A stretch of DNA of 13,777 nt from assembly GCA_945283395.1 (NCBI GenBank), contig CALYQH010000009.1, positions 1 to 13,777 on the forward strand, given 5' to 3'. A model generated the notes under the pieces. The model was not told the DNA's origin and made no database searches. It saw only the letters and a list, made by a program, of their open reading frames with translations. The stretch's first letter is position 1. Every line of letters starts with the position of its first letter. The translations under genes and the position numbers were made by a program. Shown here in pieces: positions 6,246 through 13,366 of this stretch. Source of the stretch: an uncultured Ventosimonas sp. (GTDB taxonomy: Bacteria > Pseudomonadota > Gammaproteobacteria > Pseudomonadales > Pseudomonadaceae).

Positions 6246-7034
6246 TTAGCTGATAACACCATTGCCATAAGTCGTTTGATAATATTGTCGCACTTGCTCA
6301 TGGACACTTTTATGGTCTGGATGGCTTGGATTACGGTAGGTTTCACTCATCATCAGTTTTTTTAAATCTTCTACTTGATAACCCAACGATTTGCCAATAC
6401 CAGCATCCTCTTGTAAGGTTTTACCTATGTTAGCTAATAATTTAATCACTATTGGATTATTTCCTATTTCATCTATGCGTTGTAAATCCTCAGGCGAAGC
6501 ATAACGTTGAAAAGCTTGGTAAGCCACTGTTAAATTACTATTAAACTCACGTTCATTAGTCCACACCTGACTGAGTGAATTATAGGCATCCTCTATATTA
6601 AGCTCTTTACCCATTTGCGCTAATTCAGGTAATCGCTCAGCATATTCACTAAGCACAAATTCTAATTGCTTTTGGGTCATGCCTAATTCGTGGGCTTTCT
6701 TAAGAAACTTGATATTTTCAGGTTCTTGTTTAAAATCATCAAATGAAAGTAACTCAGAATGTAAATCAATGTCATAATCTTCCACTTGGCGAGGCGGAAT
6801 ATCTCCCGACCCTAGCCGTTTTTCTAAATGATTGTAACCTTCAGATAATTTCCGTGCACTTTGCTCTAAGTATAAACTACCATCTTGCTTAACTACCTGA
6901 TATTTTTCTGGCATAAAAGTTTGAGGTTGCGCAACTTCTGAACCAGTAAATATAGACCCACCACTTCTGGCATTACCTAGAGCCTCGTCACTAGTTGCTA
7001 CTTGTTGATAATAACTTAGCTGTTTATTCATCAT
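6246..7034 (-). CDS. Phage capsid assembly scaffolding protein
   Basis: An internal scaffold around which the phage prohead assembles; it is lost before DNA packaging. The 262-aa product is hydrophilic, Gln/Glu-rich and mostly helical. It resembles the T7 gp9/BPP-1-type scaffolds: MPEKYQVVKQDGSLYLEQSA (41-60), HLEKRLGSGDIPPRQVEDY, KFLKKAHELGMTQKQLEF, and a C-terminal NPSHPDHKSVHEQVRQYYQ that in this family contacts the capsid protein. Start choice: ATG 7034 has GGAG 6 nt upstream; the in-frame ATG at 7046 is less well placed. It overlaps the end of the Bbp19-like gene by 11 nt, implying translational coupling. Its usual partner, the capsid, is not next in the operon here, which marks a rearrangement. 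Confidence 0.85.
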   Translation of the reverse strand: MMNKQLSYYQQVATSDEALGNARSGGSIFTGSEVAQPQTFMPEKYQVVKQDGSLYLEQSARKLSEGYNHLEKRLGSGDIPPRQVEDYDIDLHSELLSFDDFKQEPENIKFLKKAHELGMTQKQLEFVLSEYAERLPELAQMGKELNIEDAYNSLSQVWTNEREFNSNLTVAYQAFQRYASPEDLQRIDEIGNNPIVIKLLANIGKTLQEDAGIGKSLGYQVEDLKKLMMSETYRNPSHPDHKSVHEQVRQYYQTTYGNGVIS

Positions 7035-7245
7035 CAGATACTCCATTAGCTCTATTAATTCGTGAAAGAATGAAATCTATAACACTACGCTGCCCAGCTC
7101 GGTAGTAAGTTTTGATAGCAGCATTATGTTCATCAAAAGAAGGTGGTAAGGTGAAGCGTTTAACTAAATCTTCTAAAATAGCCTCGCCACCAACCGTTTC
7201 TTGAAAAAGACGTTTATAATCTTGATTTGTTAATTCTTTATTCAT
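7024..7245 (-). CDS. Bbp19-like small phage protein
   Basis: A 73-aa protein lying between portal and scaffold, the position where BPP-1-like phages carry the Bbp19 family. The family pattern is present: YKRLFQETVGGEAILEDL (10-27), a KRF segment, and YYRAGQRSVIDFILSRI (47-63). It is small, soluble, helical and has no known enzymatic activity; its exact role in head assembly is unknown. Its ATG overlaps the portal TGA in an ATGA junction (7242-7245), so translation is probably coupled to portal. Its 3' end overlaps the scaffold start by 11 nt. Confidence 0.75.
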   Translation of the reverse strand: MNKELTNQDYKRLFQETVGGEAILEDLVKRFTLPPSFDEHNAAIKTYYRAGQRSVIDFILSRINRANGVSDDE

Positions 7246-8804
7246 GCCTCACCTGTTGTCTGATCTTCTAGCATAGATGTTGATGCTTGCTGTTCTAAAG
7301 CTTCGGCTCTCTGCTCTCGCAAAATCTGAACTTGTTGCTCTGTACGCATAACAGACTCTGGTACACCTAACGCCTCAGCCGTGAAGCGGGTTGCCTGATC
7401 AAAATCGATATTGTCTAATACCGCTTGATTAACTTGAGCGCTTTGCATAGTCATTTGTATGAGATTACTGATGGCGGTAACTTCATCAAATTTCTGAGCA
7501 CGCGCCAACGGGCTGATATACTTGATAGTTACCAATTTAGTTTGTAAGCTTACTGGCGGTTCACTAAATAAACCTGCTCTATAAGCAATGCCGAAGCAAC
7601 GTTCAATAAGTGGCTGTAAATATTCAGCTTGCATTCGGCCATAGATAGGACCTAACAATTGCCTAATGAGTTGTTGTCTCATATTAACTTCAGTAGCCGT
7701 CATAGCTGGACCATCTTGTGGTTGAAGCTGATCAGCTAACATGATCTTTCTAATTTGGGCTTGTAATTGTTCACATTTAGTAAAAGACACATTAAAATTA
7801 GCCCCACTTTGCAAAGGTTTCATGCTATCTACACTATTAGCTACGATAATTTTACGCGGCCCTACCGTAATGGTTTGTGGATTTAAGACCCCGTCATCTT
7901 GCGCAATCCACATTCCGCTAATAGCTAAATCAGCATTTGCTAATTCCATACGTTTAATATCATTTAATGTTTTTGCATCAGGTAAAGCATCAGATACTGA
8001 GCCAATGGCATAGACACTCTGCGGAATCTGCATCCAGCGTGGAATCACTATTGGCATTTCGTTATAGCCACTTTCCCGAACAATATATTGGTTGTCTAGA
8101 TCAAAATGTATTGAGGCTATAGGCAATCTATTCGCTGGCTCACCTTGTTTGCCATTGACTCTTGGAAAAACGGCATGAACAAAATTAAGTTTACTCCTTG
8201 GCTCTCGTCTTGCTTGCTGTTTAACTTTTTCGCTGACTTGCCCAGCAAACTCATTAACCGTCTGCTCGGCGGTTAATTGATAACAGCGATAAACCATATC
8301 TATTCGACCATCTGCTCTGGTGCTATCACAATAAACACTAGCAATCGGCCACAATTGAAAATTAAATGCCCCCTTCTCTTTGTCACTATCAACATACAAC
8401 ACAAACCAACCAGCGCTCATTAAGTCTAGATTACCCTCATAAGCTGCGCTATCAAAATTGGAATTATGAATGTTACTCCATAATAAATTAGCGGCTTGAT
8501 CAAGCCACCTTTTTTCTTCATCAGAAGCATTATCTACATCTAATCCGAACCAACGGGCATTAGCTGGAGTTAAACCGCTAATAATAGCACTAGCTTGGGT
8601 ACGAGCTGCATCTGTTAAAGTAGAATCTAATAACTGTGCTTTCTTTCTTTGAATACTACTAGAGCTTACTAGCTCATTGTTAAAGCCCGTACCTCGAACT
8701 GGGAAAGTATAATCAAAACACTCCTTCCAAACTTGTTCATGAGGTTTTCTATCTACCTTTAATACTGCTAATCTATTAATAATTTTATTAGCTAGATTAT
8801 TCAT
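7242..8804 (-). CDS. Phage portal (head-to-tail connector) protein
   Basis: This protein forms the dodecameric ring at the unique head vertex through which DNA is packaged and ejected. The 520-aa length and sequence fit the podovirus Head-tail_con family: EQVWKECFDYTFPVRG (23-38), SGLTPANARWFGLD (76-89), AGWFVLYVD (131-139), PRWMQIPQSVYAIGS, PDAKTLNDIKRM, MTATEVNMRQQLI (368-380) and KYISPLARAQKFDEV (428-442). No stop or frameshift interrupts it, so it is full length. The start is taken at ATG 8804, which has AGGTGG 8 nt upstream; an in-frame GTG at 8816 would overlap the preceding gene but lacks an SD. It ends in an ATGA overlap with the Bbp19-like gene. Confidence 0.93.
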   Translation of the reverse strand: MNNLANKIINRLAVLKVDRKPHEQVWKECFDYTFPVRGTGFNNELVSSSSIQRKKAQLLDSTLTDAARTQASAIISGLTPANARWFGLDVDNASDEEKRWLDQAANLLWSNIHNSNFDSAAYEGNLDLMSAGWFVLYVDSDKEKGAFNFQLWPIASVYCDSTRADGRIDMVYRCYQLTAEQTVNEFAGQVSEKVKQQARREPRSKLNFVHAVFPRVNGKQGEPANRLPIASIHFDLDNQYIVRESGYNEMPIVIPRWMQIPQSVYAIGSVSDALPDAKTLNDIKRMELANADLAISGMWIAQDDGVLNPQTITVGPRKIIVANSVDSMKPLQSGANFNVSFTKCEQLQAQIRKIMLADQLQPQDGPAMTATEVNMRQQLIRQLLGPIYGRMQAEYLQPLIERCFGIAYRAGLFSEPPVSLQTKLVTIKYISPLARAQKFDEVTAISNLIQMTMQSAQVNQAVLDNIDFDQATRFTAEALGVPESVMRTEQQVQILREQRAEALEQQASTSMLEDQTTGEA

Positions 8805-8808
8805 CTTA

Positions 8809-9054
8809 TTAACCACCTAAGGTCTGTTTGGTATTACCTTTTTCACCACCTACTGAAAGCAGGCTACTAGCTCTACGTATTTTTTTCTTTTTTGCTATCT
8901 CTAAATTAGCTTCCTCCGCTGCCTTATTTGCAGCATTTTCCGCTTCTTTTTCGGGATCGCTATTAAGCACGTCAGGCGTTTTTGGTTTAGCTGACATGCC
9001 TCGAAGGAATTTAAAGCGTAATGTTTTTTTGAGTAGCTTTCTTGATCCGCCCAT
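8809..9054 (-). CDS. Small basic phage protein upstream of portal
   Basis: An 81-aa, highly charged protein: a basic N-terminus (GGSRKLLKKTLRFKFLRG), an Ala/Glu/Lys helical middle likely to form a coiled coil (about 32-58), then RRASSLL and a C-terminal KQTLGG. Small proteins ending in a (K/R)xTLLG-like tail often precede the portal gene in podovirus-type prophages. The family resemblance is from memory; the function is unknown. ATG 9054 overlaps the preceding stop as TAATG, with AAAGGAG 7-8 nt upstream, so both the start and translational coupling are well supported. It ends 4 nt before the portal start. An 80-codon plus-strand frame over the same DNA is its shadow. Confidence 0.7.
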   Translation of the reverse strand: MGGSRKLLKKTLRFKFLRGMSAKPKTPDVLNSDPEKEAENAANKAAEEANLEIAKKKKIRRASSLLSVGGEKGNTKQTLGG

Positions 9055-9293
9055 TATTGTTCTCCTTTAACTAACCAACCCTGCTCAGTAAGTATGAAAT
9101 GTTGTAAGCCTATTTTATTAGAGGGTGTAGCTTTATTTATTTGATGAGGGCTTTCAAAAGATTGCTGATTAAGTTGTAACGCATGCTCTATAGCCTGCTC
9201 TTTACTTCCTAAAAAATCCTCTAGCCATTGCCCTGTTTGGTCAATAACTCCATAACGCCCTCTAGCTTTATGTTTTGCTTGATATAAAGACAT
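9054..9293 (-). CDS. Small phage-linked hypothetical protein (79 aa)
   Basis: First gene of the phage block; the family is not recognised. ATG 9293 is chosen because GAGGG lies 5 nt upstream; a longer version from 9368 adds 25 residues without an SD. The product is hydrophilic (MSLYQAKHKARGRYGVIDQT at the start, EDFLGSKEQAIEHALQLNQQ in the middle, HFILTEQGWLVKGEQ at the end), with no membrane segment. It shares a TAATG stop/start overlap with the next phage gene, which ties it to the module. Nothing upstream looks phage-like, so this is the visible right edge of the remnant. Confidence 0.65.
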   Translation of the reverse strand: MSLYQAKHKARGRYGVIDQTGQWLEDFLGSKEQAIEHALQLNQQSFESPHQINKATPSNKIGLQHFILTEQGWLVKGEQ

Positions 9294-9463
9294 AATAACC
9301 CTCGCTAATTTGAGAGTTTTAGTATGGACTAAGGTAATGGTTGGATTTCCAACTCTTGATAGTTCCAAGCTCAGTTAATTATTATTGTTAGGAGAAAGAG
9401 CAAAACTAATCCCATTTCTTTTTACCATGAAAACACTAAAAGATACTCATTAATATGAACGCT

Positions 9464-9486
9464 TGGCTATTTCAAAACCATAGCCA
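9464..9486. repeat. Inverted repeat between the phage block and the DUF3592-like gene
   Basis: TGGCTAT-ttcaaaacc-ATAGCCA is a perfect 7-bp stem with a 9-nt loop. It lies 39 nt past the stop of the DUF3592-like gene and about 170 nt upstream of the first phage gene. There is no U-tract, so it is a possible weak terminator for the former only. Confidence 0.35.
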
Positions 9487-9524
9487 TCTTTAGAAAGGTT
9501 TCCACCTTAATAGAATATTAACTA

Positions 9525-9995
9525 TTACTCTACTCCACCTGATATTTTATGACGTCTATGCCCTACCCCAAAAAGTATTATGCCTAATACCACTAACCAA
9601 CCAAAAGCCGACCAGTTCAGGACTGTTTCATCAGCAGGGTCAATACAAGCAATATCGGTTTGCAGCGGATTATAAAGAATATTAATAAGCTCCCTCTCGT
9701 TATAGCTTACTTTTACATAGGATATTTCAGTCTGCTTACTATTCCCATATTTGTCAAAATACTTAACAAGAATACGGGTAGTGCCAGGGCCGTCAGGCTC
9801 AGATATTACTTTTGACACCAACGCCTTAGTCGCCATCCCTTTGCTAGCAAGGTGTTGGTAAGTTTTACTGGCATAAAGTTGTTGTTGTGAAAAATTTGTA
9901 CATTTGATAGGCTGCTTTATAAACAATAAAACAATCCCTAAAATAATACAAATAACTGCTATTACCCTTAAGATATGACTTACTCTAGTTCTCAT
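9525..9995 (-). CDS. DUF3592-like membrane protein
   Basis: A 156-aa protein with a transmembrane helix near each end (about 8-27 and 128-145) and a beta-rich extracytoplasmic middle. The middle follows the DUF3592 pattern: KGMATKALVSKVI (52-64), GTTRILVKYFDKYGN (71-85), then a segment ending INILYNPLQTDIACID (104-119). The molecular function of DUF3592 proteins is unknown; they are common host genes of unclear envelope role. ATG 9995 has AAGGAAG 5 nt upstream, a solid start. It lies upstream of the phage block on the same strand but 231 bp away, with an inverted repeat between them, so it is probably a separate transcription unit. The tail after the second helix is short and basic (HRRHK), consistent with a cytoplasmic end. 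Confidence 0.7.
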   Translation of the reverse strand: MRTRVSHILRVIAVICIILGIVLLFIKQPIKCTNFSQQQLYASKTYQHLASKGMATKALVSKVISEPDGPGTTRILVKYFDKYGNSKQTEISYVKVSYNERELINILYNPLQTDIACIDPADETVLNWSAFGWLVVLGIILFGVGHRRHKISGGVE

Positions 9996-10434
9996 TTAAC
10001 TTCCTTACATTTTTTCCTTGTTAGTGCACCGCCATGGCTAAATAAACCAGCTTGGAATAGCTAAGTTAATTAGTTAAATCAGCTCCTTTATGATAAATCA
10101 ACTATTATCCTTTATCTAATAAATATCAGATAGTTACTTTTGAAACCTAGTAAATTATTTAACTTACCGCTACTGCATTTAACAAACTTCTTAACAGTTT
10201 CCTTGTATCTAAAGAAATCACCTAGTCACTCCTTAATAGGGTTATTATCTATCTTTATAGAGAAGAACAAAAGTTTATTGCTAGCCAGTATCACAACCAA
10301 AACTACCAAACGCTATAAATTATCTTGTCAGAACAGGATTATTAACCGCATCATCTCCCATCTTAATAAATAATCATGATAGCGGCTAAAAGCAATCATA
10401 CAGCGACATAACCCATTGCTATTAACTATCAGCG
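9996..10434. other. Gene-free region downstream of the broken membrane gene
   Basis: No convincing gene. A 77-codon plus-strand frame starting at TTG 10140 has no SD and low-complexity Lys/Ser/Leu content, so it is treated as noise. On the minus strand a GTG preceded by AAGGAG (near 10225) opens only about 20 codons. A nested inverted repeat, TGATAG/CTATCA (10377-10382/10426-10431) around AGCAAT/ATTGCT (10391-10396/10415-10420), follows the end of the frameshifted gene and may act as its weak transcription end. Confidence 0.5.
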
Positions 10435-10801
10435 CTAGTTACTATTAACGCACAATATGGCAAAGAGTATGATATTAAGCACTATAGACATAATTATAAA
10501 TATCACCTTATTATTAGTCCCGCTAATAGTTAGCAGCTTTATTAGTTCAGACACTACCCAACCTAGCACCCCAATATACACTAATATTTCAAGTCCCCAG
10601 CTATGCAGATTAAAAAATAATTAAATAACATTCCATCACAAATACGATTGTCCAGCCCTTAGTAAGTACGCTAAAACTTGTAAAATAATCATTGGTTTCC
10701 GCCCTAGCTAAATAAGCAGCTCCATAGACAGCTAGCGCATCTACCGCAGAAATAACTAATAAAGTGAAGGCTAACGTAATTATCAATAGTAACTTAAACA
10801 C
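10435..10801 (-). pseudogene. Small multi-pass membrane protein, frameshifted at a T6 tract
   Basis: The first part (10801-10610, 63 codons) begins at GTG 10801 with a strong GGAGGG 4 nt upstream. It encodes two hydrophobic helices (about 2-25 and 46-63) and stops at TAA directly after a run of six T (10612-10617). The +1 frame is open from this point for 58 codons to TAG at 10435 and again encodes membrane protein: WGLEILVYIGVLGWVVSELI and VIFIIMSIVLNIILFAILCV. One T fewer would join them into a 121-aa, four-helix protein (…CYLIIF-NLHSWGLE…). This may be a recent mutation, a phase-variable tract, slippage or a sequencing error. The family is not recognised. Confidence 0.7.
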
Positions 10802-10957
10802 TTTTCCCTCCTACTTCCTTAACAATGCTCACGTCATGTTCCATTATAAGAAATGTTATTAACTATCACAACAATTACATGTAATAATTAATTAATATAA
10901 CATGTGATTACATTTAATACTCATTTTCTTTTTTACGGCATTAGCTGCTAAAGTTAG

Positions 10958-11635
10958 CTAATTATCAAAGCTAGTCCACTGAGCTATTTTTTCATTATCC
11001 TTATATTGCTCTTCCTTCACTTTAGTACCCAATTCATCCCAATAAAACCATAAATCTTGCTTGTAATCATGGCGATAACTGCCTTGAACCTTTAATTGAC
11101 CTGATGGATACCATAAACTCCATTTACCCTCTTTCAGGTTATTAACAAACTGGCCTTGCCAACCTAATTGGCCATTCTGATACCACCTTGACCAAGTCCC
11201 TTGCCGTTGATCATTGTCTAAACCACCTTCATAACTTTTTTGACCATTTTTATACCAACCAACAATATATATTAATTTGCCATCTTTATAAGTTAATTGT
11301 TCTTGCTTATGACCATCAACAGACCAAATGAGCAAATCTATATCTTGTTGAGTTACCTTAGCTGAAGTTAATTCTTCTGGATGAGTAATCCAAAAAGGAT
11401 TTGTTTGTTTAGTATTAGAATCGCTGTAAAAATCCTGTACTAAATATTTGTTATTTTCTGTCTTTAACAACTTACGGTAAAAACCGCTAGCTACTTTATT
11501 GTTAGTTAATTGCCAATCTTTATCATAATAGGCAATAATATCTCCTTCTTTATCTATTAAAGGGGAATCAATCGACTCTGCCCAAATAATTGAGCTAAAA
11601 AATAGCAATATTATTAGCCTTACTTTAGTTAACAT
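10958..11635 (-). CDS. Secreted YwqK/MORN-repeat protein
   Basis: A 225-aa exported protein. A type I signal peptide covers about 1-19 (LIILLFFSSIIWA|ES). A conserved N-terminal module follows (about 47-85, YRKLLK and LVQDF and KQTNPF), then four MORN_2-type repeats of about 24 residues from about 117 on: GWYKNGQKSYEG, RWYQNGQLGWQG, LWYPSGQLKVQG, FYWDELGTKVKE. Such proteins are often labelled YwqK-family antitoxins, but no toxin partner is visible, and with an export signal a surface or periplasmic role is more likely. The start is uncertain: ATG 11635 has GAGAG 7 nt upstream; TTG 11641 lies 5 nt from AGGAG and adds two residues. It is divergent from a paralogous lipoprotein. Confidence 0.78.
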   Translation of the reverse strand: MLTKVRLIILLFFSSIIWAESIDSPLIDKEGDIIAYYDKDWQLTNNKVASGFYRKLLKTENNKYLVQDFYSDSNTKQTNPFWITHPEELTSAKVTQQDIDLLIWSVDGHKQEQLTYKDGKLIYIVGWYKNGQKSYEGGLDNDQRQGTWSRWYQNGQLGWQGQFVNNLKEGKWSLWYPSGQLKVQGSYRHDYKQDLWFYWDELGTKVKEEQYKDNEKIAQWTSFDN

Positions 11636-11703
11636 AAGCAAACTCTCTCCTTCAGTGTTCTTAGCTAATTATTCGCCCTAATATCACTGTCTCAAAAAAA
11701 CTT

Positions 11704-11718
11704 AATAGTATAGCTATT
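11704..11718. promoter_or_regulatory. Dyad over a -10-like site between the two YwqK paralogues
   Basis: AATAG-tatag-CTATT is a perfect 5-bp dyad that contains TATACT, a good -10 match, on the minus strand towards the secreted paralogue. No clear -35 is seen. It is a candidate shared operator for the divergent pair; evidence is weak. Confidence 0.3.
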
Positions 11719-11768
11719 TTCTGCTACTATCCTTATTATTGAAAGTCACTTATTAAAAAATTGTTGCC

Positions 11769-12419
11769 ATGTTATCACGTCTTAACCAATTATTTCCGCT
11801 CCTATCTCTTTGTTTCATGCTAAACGCCTGCCAAACACCACAAGGTAGCCACAACCTAGTAAGTTATTTTGATAACGCCGGAAATACTGTTTCCGAAGCA
11901 GTAGCCGGAGGCAGTTATAGAAAACTACTAAAAAAACAAGCTAACGGTTTGTTAGTACAAAACTTTTTTAATGATACTAATCACAAACAAACAGATCCTT
12001 TTCTTATTGAAACATCACAAGATTTTTCTGTATTTATGCCTGCTCATATTGAGGGGGCTTTTGTCAGATGGTATGACAATGGACAACAAGCAGAAATAGG
12101 CCATTATCAACATGGCCGTAAAGAAGGACAATTTATTGAGTGGGATAAACAAGGTAATACCCTGATGGAAATGACCTTTGCCAATGACTTACCCCATGGC
12201 AAAGCAACTCTTTGGTACAGTCAAGGCACAAAATACATTGAAGGACAATATAACTATGGAACAGAGTCAGGTACTTGGTATATACGATATCCTACGGGCG
12301 AAATAAAAGTGACTATCAACTTCTCAGCAGGTAAGATTATGTCTGCTAAAGATGCTAATGGCAATCCGCTTAATCTCAAGCAGCTAAAAGGATTCACTAT
12401 GAATCAAACTAATCAATAA
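11769..12419 (+). CDS. YwqK/MORN-repeat lipoprotein
   Basis: A 216-aa lipoprotein. The signal peptide ends in a lipobox LNAC with the lipidated Cys at 21; Gln at +2 predicts outer-membrane sorting. Residues 45-80 match the divergent neighbour closely (22 of 36 identical by eye: YRKLLK, LVQ, D-x-N-x-KQT-x-PF). Four MORN_2-like repeats follow (about 96-190): RWYDNGQQAEIGHY, EWDKQGNTLME, LWYSQGTKYIEGQY, RYPTGEIKV. The pair therefore arose by duplication and now differs in anchoring. ATG 11769 lacks an obvious SD, so translation may be weak or leader-dependent. It converges on the polytopic membrane protein gene. Exact function unknown; a true antitoxin role is unlikely for a lipidated outer-membrane protein. 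Confidence 0.8.
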   Translation: MLSRLNQLFPLLSLCFMLNACQTPQGSHNLVSYFDNAGNTVSEAVAGGSYRKLLKKQANGLLVQNFFNDTNHKQTDPFLIETSQDFSVFMPAHIEGAFVRWYDNGQQAEIGHYQHGRKEGQFIEWDKQGNTLMEMTFANDLPHGKATLWYSQGTKYIEGQYNYGTESGTWYIRYPTGEIKVTINFSAGKIMSAKDANGNPLNLKQLKGFTMNQTNQ

Positions 12420-12440
12420 ATAGACCTTGGCATTTTATTG

Positions 12441-12467
12441 ATAAATTAAAGTATTAGCTTAATTTAT
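12441..12467. terminator. AT-rich hairpin between convergent genes
   Basis: ATAAATTAA/TTAATTTAT, perfect 9-bp arms around a 9-nt loop, fills the 50-bp gap between the lipoprotein gene and the converging membrane gene. Position suggests a bidirectional terminator. The A/T-only stem and lack of a strong U-tract make it weak. Confidence 0.45.
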
Positions 12468-12469
12468 AA

Positions 12470-13366
12470 TTAAAAACCGGCATGATTAAATTTTCTAAAA
12501 CACAAATAGCCTATTAACCAAACGATGAAAGCTTCCATACTAAAAAACAGCACAGTCATTATTAGATAACCAAACTTATTTAACATTAGGCTAAAGCTAT
12601 CTGACATTAATAACGGCAGTAACCAAATAATAACGCCTATCCTTAACAAGTAATAAGGCTTTATTTTCATCTGCTGTTGATAAATTAACAATACTGCTAT
12701 GGGAATAACTACTACATAAACAAAGACTAACATAATATAAAAGATCAATAGTGTAATTTGATTAGTTAATGCCTCACTTATAGCAAATGACACGGTTAAC
12801 TTAACAAGCAATTCGTTAGTATGATACAAATTTAGTCCTATCATCCATAGACTGAATGCCATTAACAAGCTAGATAGCGCACAGGGACAATCATCGTTAA
12901 CTGTTTGTTGCGTAAAGGTTGCCAAGATTAATTTAGCTATCACTATCATTACTAATAGCCCTGCTAAGTAGCAGCTATTGATATAGTAAACCAACATGTC
13001 ACTATAGAGCATTAGCCAGTAATTTTCTTCACCTATGAAGGCTAATGTAGCGTTGGGTAAATAATGAATAATCAGCACATTAAGAATGATAAGTACTAGT
13101 TGTAAACAAATATTTTTACTACGAATAATTGCAGCGGGTGCTAACGTATTGGTCTTAAGTAACAAAACTAAACCAGTGACTAGAAGACCGCTTGTCAGCA
13201 CATCTTTCAAAAAAACCATCAATTGATCATAACTAGGATAATAAAACCAAGCTATTAACTCTTTAAAGCTAACCAACCCGTTAATTGCAAAGGCAACAAG
13301 TAGATTAATAACCAGTAGCAGCAAGCACTGTTTAACAGAGTTGTTCAATGACATCCATTTAACCAT
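12470..13366 (-). CDS. Polytopic inner-membrane protein of unknown function
   Basis: A 298-aa, extremely hydrophobic protein with about eight predicted membrane helices (roughly 12-31, 52-71, 87-105, 124-149, 163-181, 203-229, 239-256, 264-289) and short loops. There is no soluble domain, ATP-binding motif or recognised transporter signature. A DDCPC sequence near 158-162, in a loop, is the only cluster of potentially functional polar residues. The C-terminus is basic (FRKFNHAGF) and probably cytoplasmic. ATG 13366 is used but has no clear SD; Met5 is an alternative. It converges on the lipoprotein gene, so no operon partner is visible in the window. The family is not recognised. Confidence 0.7.
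   Translation of the reverse strand: MVKWMSLNNSVKQCLLLLVINLLVAFAINGLVSFKELIAWFYYPSYDQLMVFLKDVLTSGLLVTGLVLLLKTNTLAPAAIIRSKNICLQLVLIILNVLIIHYLPNATLAFIGEENYWLMLYSDMLVYYINSCYLAGLLVMIVIAKLILATFTQQTVNDDCPCALSSLLMAFSLWMIGLNLYHTNELLVKLTVSFAISEALTNQITLLIFYIMLVFVYVVVIPIAVLLIYQQQMKIKPYYLLRIGVIIWLLPLLMSDSFSLMLNKFGYLIMTVLFFSMEAFIVWLIGYLCFRKFNHAGF

Larger units (their letters stand above)
6246..9293 (-). mobile_element. Prophage remnant: head-assembly module
   Basis: Five tightly packed minus-strand genes, all overlapping or within 4 nt of each other: a 79-aa protein, an 80-aa protein, portal, Bbp19-like protein and scaffold. This is the portal-to-scaffold block of a BPP-1/epsilon15-type podovirus. The expected next gene, the major capsid, is present in the same orientation but 5.4 kb away at 1-855, and frameshifted. 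Upstream, where a large terminase would normally lie, the next gene is a host-type membrane protein. No integrase, attachment site, lysis gene or tail gene is visible in the window. Confidence 0.75.

Noticed and set aside
7741..8013. Plus-strand 90-codon frame
   Set aside because: Antisense shadow of the intact portal gene.
8828..9070. Plus-strand 80-codon hydrophobic frame
   Set aside because: Mirror of the small basic phage gene on the other strand, which has a good SD and a coupled start.
10140..10373. Plus-strand 77-codon frame starting at TTG
   Set aside because: No SD, low-complexity Ser/Lys/Leu composition and no neighbour context; likely chance in AT-rich DNA.
10958..12419. Toxin-antitoxin locus
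   Set aside because: YwqK-like proteins are often labelled antitoxins, but both carry export signals and no toxin-like gene is adjacent.
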